DNA from: Euryarchaeota archaeon UBA4
Lineage (GTDB): Archaea; Thermoplasmatota; Poseidoniia; Poseidoniales; Thalassarchaeaceae
Direction of reading: 5' to 3'
NCBI GenBank assembly: GCA_002497985.1
Contig: DAFQ01000032.1
Location: 1-7,701 of the forward strand
DNA: 7,701 nt
Below the pieces are notes generated by a model. It saw only the letters and a program-made list of their open reading frames with translations, was not told where the DNA came from and ran no database searches. The position numbers were made by a program, and so were the translations under genes. This document shows positions 1 to 5,557 of the stretch, piece by piece (the stretch's first letter is position 1; each line of letters opens with the position of its first letter).

Positions 1-1
1 G

Positions 2-76
2 TCTGAGATTGAGGTTCTAAGAGAAGGCGTAGTTGGAAAAATAGAGGTTCATGAATGGTCGAAGAGTCGGACTTGA
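2..76 (+). CDS. Possible 3' end of an upstream gene (partial)
   Basis: One frame is open from the left edge to a TGA at 74-76 and reads as a plausible protein C-terminus, including GKIEVHEW and ending WSKSRT. The other two forward frames stop within the first 20 bases (TGA at 4-6 and TAA at 18-20), so if a plus-strand gene enters from the left it must use this frame. It would overlap the start of the methionine aminopeptidase gene by 22 bases, an arrangement typical of tightly packed archaeal operons. About 24 codons are visible, and I cannot assign a family. The open stretch could also be chance. Confidence 0.4.
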   Translation, partial: SEIEVLREGVVGKIEVHEWSKSRT

Positions 77-1068
77 AGCAGTGGAAGGACGCTGGTCACG
101 TCGCTAGGAGGACTCTTGAGGGCATAGAGGGAGAGATAGTAGAGGGGAAGTCCTGGAATGAGGTAATCGATTCTGCGGAGAGGTTCATTCGGAGGCATGG
201 GGGCCAAGCAGCATTTCCCGTTACAATTTCAGTTAACGACTTCGCTGCACACTACACCACAAATACGCAACTGAACCCGCCGGAAGGCTGGGACAGAGAA
301 ATGGTGTTCCAGAAGGGTGACTTGGTCAAGTTAGATGTTGGAGTCCACATCAAAGGTGCCCTTGGGGACAATGCAATGACAATCGAAGTCGGTAATGGAG
401 GGAACCACACCGAACAAATCAGGGCTGCTAAAGAGGGACGGGACGCTGCAATCGAGATGATGCACCCGGGCACGCCCTGGCACAAAGTTGGGGCGGCGGC
501 TGAGCAAGTGGCCAAGGACGCTGGATTCATGCCAATTTCCAACCTATGTGGGCATCAAATGGAAAGATGGAGCCTGCACAACGGCGTTTCTATCCCGATG
601 TACGCTTGTGGAGCTAAAAATCCGGGTTTTAAGGGAGTCGTTGAGGAAGGGGGGGTATATGCCGTTGAGCCATTCAATACAACTGGATCAAGCGGGATGA
701 TAGAGAATGTCAGCCCCTCCAACTCCTCGAACATACTCAGAGTAACTGGGGATGTCAGAATAAGGAAGGCCCTTGACAAGGGCAAGCTGAAGCCCCTCGG
801 AGCTACAATGGCACGTTATATCGAAGAGAGGTACAACACACTCCCATTTGCAGAGAGGTGGGCATACCCACTGCTTGAGAAGCCGTTCCCAGAGGCAGAT
901 GAGGAGTCGCTTCGCAGGAAGTGGAACGCACTTGTCAAGAAACTGACTTCGATCAGGTTCCTCGAGGTCTACGCTGCCCTGAAGGACAAGGATGGAGGCA
1001 ATGTAGGGCAGTTTGAGCACTCTGTGTACATTACTGAGGGCGGTCCAGAAGTGCTAACTGTAGCATAA
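55..1068 (+). CDS. map: Type II methionine aminopeptidase
   Basis: This enzyme removes the initiator methionine from new cytoplasmic proteins using a dinuclear metal centre. All five expected metal ligands of the pita-bread fold can be placed: D94 (in KLDVGVHI), D105 (GDNAM), H167 (NLCGHQM), E205 (AVEPF) and E321 (QFEHSVYI). The supporting histidines H66 (FAAHYT) and H175 (SLHNG) are also present. The helical insert between H167 and E321 (about residues 235-315, including YNTLPFAERW) marks type II, the archaeal and eukaryotic class. At 337 residues it is about 40 longer than the Pyrococcus enzyme as I recall it (295). The extra length lies near residues 72-85 and 215-250. The ATG at 55 is directly preceded by an in-frame TGA, so it is the earliest possible start. 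It may be the last gene of an operon entering from the left. Confidence 0.95.
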   Translation: MVEESDLKQWKDAGHVARRTLEGIEGEIVEGKSWNEVIDSAERFIRRHGGQAAFPVTISVNDFAAHYTTNTQLNPPEGWDREMVFQKGDLVKLDVGVHIKGALGDNAMTIEVGNGGNHTEQIRAAKEGRDAAIEMMHPGTPWHKVGAAAEQVAKDAGFMPISNLCGHQMERWSLHNGVSIPMYACGAKNPGFKGVVEEGGVYAVEPFNTTGSSGMIENVSPSNSSNILRVTGDVRIRKALDKGKLKPLGATMARYIEERYNTLPFAERWAYPLLEKPFPEADEESLRRKWNALVKKLTSIRFLEVYAALKDKDGGNVGQFEHSVYITEGGPEVLTVA

Positions 1069-1218
1069 ATTGGCAATAACATGACTAATTCGCCTAAAAA
1101 GCGACATTATTCTAACAACGATTATCTATCCCCGGCCCTCACATCGGCTCGTACAGGGTCGTTAGGTTCTCGCTAAGTGCATCCCATCCCTTCGCAACTA
1201 TCTCTCGCCCTGTACACC
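1069..1218. other. Convergent spacer with an inverted repeat and no clear gene
   Basis: This 150-base gap separates the ends of the aminopeptidase (+) and the transporter (-). It holds a perfect 8-base inverted repeat, GTACAGGG at 1151-1158 and CCCTGTAC at 1208-1215, with 49 bases between the arms. No strong poly-T terminator tract is visible on either strand. On the plus strand a 31-codon frame (1081-1176) shows no family features and I do not call it. On the minus strand 1139-1222 reads as a protein-like tail without a start codon, listed separately. No tRNA can be folded here, because the T-arm consensus is missing. Confidence 0.5.
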
Positions 1219-1222
1219 TTAA
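1139..1222 (-). pseudogene. Possible remnant of a gene 3' end
   Basis: The minus strand here reads 27 sense codons and then TGA, with no ATG or GTG that could start a useful protein. The translation includes EIVAKGWDALSENLTTLYEP, which looks like an amphipathic C-terminal helix and not random sequence. GW followed by spaced leucines resembles the last helix of some SRPBCC/AHSA1-type proteins, but that is only an impression. It lies directly downstream of the transporter stop and is closed upstream by an in-frame TGA (the reverse complement of 1223-1225). It could be the tail of a gene otherwise deleted, or chance. The inverted repeat of the spacer lies inside it. Confidence 0.22.
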
Positions 1223-2109
1223 TCAGAACCGGCGTTAGCCTTGGTGTCTCCAAACACCGAAACTGAAATCACTGAAAATAGAATCAATGCCATCCCTGCG
1301 GATTGCTGCTGTGATGGATCCTCACCTAGGAGTATCATCCCCCAAACGATTGTGAGAACTGGTTGTAATAGAACTGCAAATGATGTATGAGCGGCGGGTA
1401 GTCTGGGGAGGGCATAGGTTATGGCTATCCAGCCAATTACTTGGCATGATACGGCTAATAGTACCAACCAACCATGATTCGGCCAACTAATTGTGTGATC
1501 AATTGCCTCTATTCCAAGCGAGCTTGGGGGCATTGTACCTAGAATTAGAAGCCCTAGCGTTGCTCCAGCAGTGGCATCAAATTGCGCATTGACCGCAGGT
1601 CCACCGATCCTATTCGATTGACGATAAACAATCAGGAATGAGGAATAAAATATCGCTGCAACCACCCCTCCAATTACTCCCTTAACTGGGTCTTCGCCGT
1701 ATGGTGCATCGTCCCAAATTCCAGAAATCAACACCAAACCAAACATAACCATTGGGAGGGAGAGTAGAATAATTCGGTTTGGACGCTCCCCAAATAGCCA
1801 CCAAGTTACCAATGTGACTATGATGACTTGAGAATTTCCAATCAACGTTGCTATACCGCTACCGATGTAGTCGATGGCGCTGTGATACCCCGCGAAATCA
1901 AGGGCCAGGAGGATCCCTGCTCCGAATGCAAGCCATCGAGAATTTGAATCTCGAGGGTCTTGTTTTTTAGAAATTAGAACTAATAGTCCCAAAAGAGGTA
2001 GTGCATACACCATTCGGTAGAATGCCCCTGTTAGTGGAGCGGTATCAGATTGAATATACAGAAGCGGGGCAAAGGAGAGTATCGCTGCGCCGAACAGGGC
2101 TATTGCCAT
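1219..2109 (-). CDS. EamA/DMT-family ten-helix transporter
   Basis: This is a drug/metabolite transporter superfamily permease of the cytoplasmic membrane; such proteins usually export amino acids or other small metabolites. The substrate cannot be read here. From the ATG at 2109 the protein has 296 residues, the usual family length. Ten hydrophobic segments are visible near 3-19, 30-47, 59-75, 84-104, 112-130, 143-162, 176-192, 213-232, 241-262 and 271-287. They form two EamA repeats, each with the typical GE-containing end to its fourth helix (FGERP at 106-110, LGEDP at 261-265). The frame is open further upstream but overlaps the glutaredoxin gene. Alternative starts are GTG at 2112 and TTG at 2142; the TTG overlaps the glutaredoxin stop and would give 307 residues beginning SEDIAERRR. 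It is the last gene of the minus-strand run. Base composition looks more AT-rich than the neighbours. Confidence 0.88.
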   Translation of the reverse strand: MAIALFGAAILSFAPLLYIQSDTAPLTGAFYRMVYALPLLGLLVLISKKQDPRDSNSRWLAFGAGILLALDFAGYHSAIDYIGSGIATLIGNSQVIIVTLVTWWLFGERPNRIILLSLPMVMFGLVLISGIWDDAPYGEDPVKGVIGGVVAAIFYSSFLIVYRQSNRIGGPAVNAQFDATAGATLGLLILGTMPPSSLGIEAIDHTISWPNHGWLVLLAVSCQVIGWIAITYALPRLPAAHTSFAVLLQPVLTIVWGMILLGEDPSQQQSAGMALILFSVISVSVFGDTKANAGSD

Positions 2110-2138
2110 CACTCGGCGCCTTTCGGCGATGTCCTCAC

Positions 2139-2480
2139 TCAAGACATCCCGGATTCGAACATCTCCTTGAGGCTCCCGTCTTGGTACATCTCTAGGACTA
2201 TGTCGCTCCCACCAATTAGCTCCCCATGGACGAATACCTGCGGAATCGTGGGGAACTCGGACCACTCCTTCAGAGCTGTCCTGGCCCTAGGATCCGACAA
2301 AACGTTCACACACGCGAATTGCTCTAGCCCCACTTCTTTTGCAAAGGAGCTGACAATCTGGGCCCCCCTGTTTGAGAATCCGCACTGTGGTTGTGCCGGG
2401 GTTCCTTTCATGAAAATAACCAGTGGGTTGCTGTCGACTACTTCTTGTAATTCCTCAGAGGTCCAATTAAACTCACTCAT
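2139..2480 (-). CDS. grxD: Monothiol CGFS-type glutaredoxin (Grx4/GrxD-like)
   Basis: A 113-residue single-domain monothiol glutaredoxin. Family members bind a [2Fe-2S] cluster with glutathione, or an equivalent low-molecular-weight thiol, and pass clusters to target proteins or to BolA. Visible signatures are K25 in FMKGTP, the CGFS motif at 33-36, the cis-proline segment FPTIPQVFVHGELIGG, and the SD that completes the GGSD thiol-binding turn. I chose the ATG at 2480 because it lies 4 bases after the bolA stop, is preceded by GGGAAG as a possible ribosome binding site, and gives the standard family N-terminus. The frame is open further upstream but only inside bolA. The transporter follows downstream. 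Many archaea lack glutathione, so the cluster ligand in this organism is an open question. Confidence 0.93.
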   Translation of the reverse strand: MSEFNWTSEELQEVVDSNPLVIFMKGTPAQPQCGFSNRGAQIVSSFAKEVGLEQFACVNVLSDPRARTALKEWSEFPTIPQVFVHGELIGGSDIVLEMYQDGSLKEMFESGMS

Positions 2481-2484
2481 ACGG

Positions 2485-2808
2485 TCACTTCCCATCCTCT
2501 CGCCTGACATGGATGCCAAAGAACTCTTGCTTTCCCGAATGAGGGTCGAATGTGGTACTGCCACTGTTCTGAGCCTGCTCCGGGGTCATGCACTTCAAAT
2601 CCAGAGCATGTACCAAGTTACTCTCGAGATGCTGTTTGAAATGCCTGAGAATTGGCATTTGCCGCTGCAGGGGCCTCACGCCCTCATAAGTCGAGGAGAT
2701 TATCCTCACGTGGAAATGATCCCCCGTCCCATGGAGGTCGGTTGCCTCCACGATTGCTTCTGGGACTATCTTCGAAACCTCATCTGCGACCCAACTCTCA
2801 GTCACCAT
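2485..2808 (-). CDS. bolA: BolA family protein
   Basis: A 107-residue BolA-like protein. BolA proteins pair with CGFS glutaredoxins to form a shared [2Fe-2S] complex used in cluster trafficking or iron sensing. Signatures are the TDLHGTGDHFHVRIIS segment (23-38), the central R45 and R49 region, and the LVHALDLKCMTPEQ helix and strand (65-78), which carries the invariant histidine H67. C73 may be an additional ligand. The tail beyond residue 79 is longer than in minimal BolA proteins and has no recognised motif. The ATG at 2808 has no obvious Shine-Dalgarno sequence. It lies 41 bases after the epimerase stop and 4 bases ahead of the glutaredoxin start, so BolA and glutaredoxin are almost certainly translated from one message. 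Confidence 0.92.
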   Translation of the reverse strand: MVTESWVADEVSKIVPEAIVEATDLHGTGDHFHVRIISSTYEGVRPLQRQMPILRHFKQHLESNLVHALDLKCMTPEQAQNSGSTTFDPHSGKQEFFGIHVRREDGK

Positions 2809-2849
2809 GAATATTGATGTGGGGGGTGTGATTTGAATGCTATTGTCCT

Positions 2850-3569
2850 CTAGTTACCAAGAGCGGAATGTATTGATTGTAGGTTTTGTGCGATTGTGCC
2901 TTTGTCATTGATTAGTCCACTTCCAACTACTGCAATATCAATCCCCCATTCTGAAACTGTAGCCGCATTGTGATCCTTTATTCCACCGTCGATCATCAAA
3001 ATTGGGGATTTCCCCCCTGACTCCTCTTGGGAGTCTATGGCTGCGCGGAAGGACCTTACCTTGCCCTCCACACCTGGCATGAATGACTGCCCCCCCTTTC
3101 CAGGAACCACTGACATGACGAGAACGAGGTCTAAGTTGGGAAGAAGTGGCATAACCAATTCTGCTGGGGTATCTGGATTCATCACGCAGCCAGCTTGTGC
3201 GCCGGCAGAGTGGATGTCCTGGATTAGCTTCGGGAAGTCGTCTACGGCCTCGATGTGCGCGATGACCATGTCTGCTCCGGCATCGACATACTGCTGCCAC
3301 GATTCCTCGGCGTTGTTTATCATCAAATGGCAGTCGATGAATGCCTCGGGCCCTAGCCTGTCTCTCACTGAACGAATTAGTGCGGGTCCGAATGTGATTG
3401 TCTTGTTGACTACCCAGTTTCCATCCATGACATCCATATGGAACCAATTTATTCCCGCGGCAGACGCCTCGTCTAGCGTTTTACCCAATTCACAGAAGTC
3501 AGCAGTGAGGATGCTCGGTGTAACTTCCAAATTGTTCCCCGGTTGTCCCGTGGAGGCCCCAGTTCTCAT
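2850..3569 (-). CDS. rpe: Ribulose-phosphate 3-epimerase
   Basis: A TIM-barrel enzyme of the non-oxidative pentose phosphate pathway that interconverts ribulose 5-phosphate and xylulose 5-phosphate. Motifs in order are PSILTADF (18-25), HMDVMDGNWVVNKTITFGP (44-62), CHLM (80-83), HIE (105-107), the phosphate loop VVPGKGGQSF (154-163) and IDGGI (193-197). The metal and catalytic residues H44, D46, H81 and D194 are all present. From the ATG at 3569 there are 239 residues. A TTG at 3530 would give MEVTPSILTADF and 226 residues, closer to the usual length, so the start is uncertain. The gene heads a minus-strand run with bolA, grxD and the transporter, and diverges from thioredoxin. Classical ribulose-phosphate epimerases are patchy in archaea, so a bacterial origin is plausible. 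Confidence 0.94.
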   Translation of the reverse strand: MRTGASTGQPGNNLEVTPSILTADFCELGKTLDEASAAGINWFHMDVMDGNWVVNKTITFGPALIRSVRDRLGPEAFIDCHLMINNAEESWQQYVDAGADMVIAHIEAVDDFPKLIQDIHSAGAQAGCVMNPDTPAELVMPLLPNLDLVLVMSVVPGKGGQSFMPGVEGKVRSFRAAIDSQEESGGKSPILMIDGGIKDHNAATVSEWGIDIAVVGSGLINDKGTIAQNLQSIHSALGN

Positions 3570-3573
3570 ACCT

Positions 3574-3589
3574 ATTGTATTGATTATTT
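3574..3589. promoter_or_regulatory. AT-rich block, possible divergent TATA region
   Basis: A 16-base AT-rich block lies between the divergent epimerase and thioredoxin genes. On the minus strand it contains GAAATAATC (just into 3592), a weak BRE/TATA-like string about 20 bases ahead of the epimerase ATG at 3569, or about 55 ahead of the TTG at 3530. On the plus strand it lies 50-65 bases upstream of the thioredoxin GTG at 3639. The match to an archaeal TATA box is modest, and position is the main argument. Confidence 0.3.
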
Positions 3590-3629
3590 CAGCCGCATGT
3601 TGATAGGATGGCCCCGCTCACGTCTGTTT

Positions 3630-3635
3630 GGTGAG
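3630..3635 (+). promoter_or_regulatory. Shine-Dalgarno site that favours the thioredoxin GTG start
   Basis: GGTGAG shares GGTGA with the archaeal 16S-complementary sequence AGGAGGTGAT and ends 3 bases before the GTG at 3639. The alternative ATG at 3597 has no such site and would add a 14-residue basic extension not expected in thioredoxins. Confidence 0.5.
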
Positions 3636-3638
3636 TCT

Positions 3639-3956
3639 GTGGGGAAGGTAGTCGACACAAGTGACGCTGATTTTGACGTTGTAACGAAGAGTGACAATTG
3701 GGTCTTGGTTGATTTCTGGGCGCCATGGTGTGGACCATGCAAGATGATAGCCCCTGTTCTGAAGCAAATTTCCGAGGAAAGGGAGATCACGATCGCGAAG
3801 GTCAACACCGATGTCAACCCCCTGAGCTCGGGAAGATTCGGGGTAAGAGGCATCCCTGCACTTATTCTATTCAACAACGGCACTGTCGTTGATAGGGTGT
3901 CAGGAGCCCTGCCGAAACCTGCTATGGATTCCTGGTTAGACAGGCACATGGCTTAG
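3639..3956 (+). CDS. trxA: Thioredoxin
   Basis: A 105-residue cytoplasmic thioredoxin that reduces protein disulfides. The active site is WCGPC with C31 and C34, inside VDFWAPWCGPCKM (24-36). The buried D25 and the cis-proline P73 in RGIPALILF are also present, and the length is the family standard. I chose GTG at 3639 because of the GGTGAG site just upstream and because it yields the usual short N-terminus. In-frame alternatives are ATG at 3597 (119 residues, starting MLIGWPRSRLF) and an ATG at 3543, the latter inside the divergent epimerase gene. Its TAG stop (3954-3956) interlocks with the TAA of the convergent ATPase gene, the two sharing 4 bases. It is the only plus-strand gene between two minus-strand blocks, so it probably has its own promoter. 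Confidence 0.93.
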   Translation: MGKVVDTSDADFDVVTKSDNWVLVDFWAPWCGPCKMIAPVLKQISEEREITIAKVNTDVNPLSSGRFGVRGIPALILFNNGTVVDRVSGALPKPAMDSWLDRHMA

Positions 3957-5545
3957 CGAAGTGCGTCCTTCAGCCTACTTAGGCGCTCTTCATGGGGTTC
4001 TCCGACCTCTCTCAGTAGCCTCGCCCTAAGTGCTTCATGCAGCCACATTCCATCTGACAATTCTAGCATCAGACCCCTCTCAATGAGGTCATTCGGAGGG
4101 AGGCCGTCGTAGTCCGCGGCTTTTGCTAGGGACTCCCACGGTATTGGCCTCTCAGCTACAGCCAGCAAGGCCAGCAGCTCCCTCCTTTCACTTGGAAGTA
4201 CATCCAGGATCTCTTCATCCAGAAACCTCAACCAATCATCATGCAAGGTCTGGCCGTAAAGCTCCAGTAATTCCACCGCGAGAGGGTGTCCCCCAGTGGC
4301 CTTGTGAATTTCGTCGATTGGTGCAGAACTGGGTACCTCCAACGAGGAAATCCAGTCTCCCACTTCCTCGATAGTTAGTCCGGTCAGGGATAGTTCCTGC
4401 ACCCTGCCCCTAGTGTGTACGTCTCTTCTATCGTAGAATGATAAATTGGTTCTGGATATCATCAGGAGTCTGAGCTTGGTCGCCTCCGCAATCTGAAGAA
4501 GGGCACCGAAGAGATGGTTCCCGTCTGTGCCAATATTGTGAACGTCATCAAGAATGACTAGGAGTTCCTCGGGGGCGCCATCGAGTTTTCCTGAGTCATC
4601 GAGCAGATGTGCATTGAGCCTTCTGCGATAGGCGTCCAAATCAATTGAAGTTCCTGGCTTCAGAGGGAGGGCTTCGAGTACGTCGTATGGATCGCTATTT
4701 TCCCCATCAACTCCTATGCCCAGCCTATGCAGAAGGCTGGTGGCAATTCCTAGTGAAGAGTCCCAAGGCTGGCACGGGTAATACATCACTTGGTGTTTGA
4801 AGCCATGGGACATCGTTCCCTCCAGCCAATGTGAGGCCAGTGTCGTCTTCCCGCATCCGGCAATTCCTGAAAGGACGAAAAGGGGGGTTTCTGAAGATAG
4901 CCAGTTGTCCAGCTGTTTCTTCTCGGAGCCCCTCCCATGCACATTCCTTGTCTTGGGGGGATGCGTGTGATATGTCGAGTGCGCCCCTGCTAGAAGTGTG
5001 ATTGAGCCGGGCTGTTGTTGGTCTGATCTCGAGGAGACGATCGCGCCAAATCTGATGTCGCCGAAGTTCAGCACTCCTTCGTGCTGTGCGTGCATCAAGA
5101 CCTGTAGAAGAGACAGGTTTGTCTCTAACCTCGAAGATGCCTCGTCGGCCCTTACCTCCAGCAGGTCTCCATCCCTGCCCCTGATCAAGATTGGAGTCAT
5201 TCTGAGAGTCTCTATCCTCTCTCTTGCTTCGCCCCTCCCATCTTCGGTAAGTTGCCATGTCTTCTGTCGGCGGTCCTCCCCTCTGATGCTCCTGGTGTGC
5301 TCAGAGACCATTCCGTCGGACATCAGCTCACGCATCGCCCTGGAAACATTGGGTGGGTGCAAGGCACAAACCTCTGCTATGCCGGGCCTAGTGACCTCTT
5401 GCGTTACGATGTAGTGGTCGGCTTGGTGATCCTGCTCCCACAGATGCAGCATTATTCGGTCGACAACAGGGACGTTGACTCTCGGCACCCCTTTCGACAT
5501 GTGTCCGTCCGAATGGTGGTGTCCGAATGAAGCGTTCGGGGCCAT
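3953..5545 (-). CDS. Winged-helix STAND-type P-loop ATPase
   Basis: A 530-residue predicted signal-responsive ATPase and probable regulator; I do not recognise a named gene. Residues about 25-115 form a MarR-like winged helix, with a recognition-helix region PPNVSRAMRELMSDGMV (64-80) and a wing rich in R, E and D (84-98). Residues about 116-200 are an uncharacterised linker domain. The NTPase entry motif is HGRGSEKKQLDNW (203-215). Walker A is GIAGCGKTT (227-235), Walker B LLVILDD (328-334), the sensor-like strand LLMISRT (360-366), and the GLPL-like motif GGHPLAVELL (418-427). A small winged-helix-like region follows (450-500). The TPR, WD or LRR sensor array usual in STAND proteins is absent. 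The ATG at 5545 lies 12 bases after the S15 stop, so the two genes are probably one operon. A later ATG at 5500 would remove a His-rich start (HHHSDGH). The DNA target and the ligand are unknown. Confidence 0.85.
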   Translation of the reverse strand: MAPNASFGHHHSDGHMSKGVPRVNVPVVDRIMLHLWEQDHQADHYIVTQEVTRPGIAEVCALHPPNVSRAMRELMSDGMVSEHTRSIRGEDRRQKTWQLTEDGRGEARERIETLRMTPILIRGRDGDLLEVRADEASSRLETNLSLLQVLMHAQHEGVLNFGDIRFGAIVSSRSDQQQPGSITLLAGAHSTYHTHPPKTRNVHGRGSEKKQLDNWLSSETPLFVLSGIAGCGKTTLASHWLEGTMSHGFKHQVMYYPCQPWDSSLGIATSLLHRLGIGVDGENSDPYDVLEALPLKPGTSIDLDAYRRRLNAHLLDDSGKLDGAPEELLVILDDVHNIGTDGNHLFGALLQIAEATKLRLLMISRTNLSFYDRRDVHTRGRVQELSLTGLTIEEVGDWISSLEVPSSAPIDEIHKATGGHPLAVELLELYGQTLHDDWLRFLDEEILDVLPSERRELLALLAVAERPIPWESLAKAADYDGLPPNDLIERGLMLELSDGMWLHEALRARLLREVGEPHEERLSRLKDALR

Positions 5546-5557
5546 GATTTAGGTCTT

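Noticed and set aside
1081..1176. 31-codon plus-strand small ORF after the aminopeptidase
   Set aside because: There is no ribosome binding site and no hydrophobic or known motif, and it overlaps the inverted repeat; the length is expected by chance.
1141..1222. tRNA-like size and closing stem in the convergent spacer
   Set aside because: The 8-base stem encloses no T-arm or anticodon arm, and no TTCGA-type loop is present on either strand.
2151..2160. GTTCGAATCC on the minus strand, identical to a tRNA T-arm
   Set aside because: It encodes the FES residues near the glutaredoxin C-terminus, and no acceptor, D or anticodon arm surrounds it.
2050..2817. Plus-strand open frame of 255 codons
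   Set aside because: It lies antisense to glutaredoxin, BolA and the start of the transporter, all of which have clear family motifs; its translation has no recognisable domain.
3037..3603. Plus-strand open frame of 188 codons
   Set aside because: It is the mirror of the epimerase gene, whose catalytic motifs are all on the minus strand.
4725..5258. Minus-strand open frame of 177 codons
   Set aside because: It is embedded in the STAND ATPase gene in another frame, with no domain and an Arg-rich composition.
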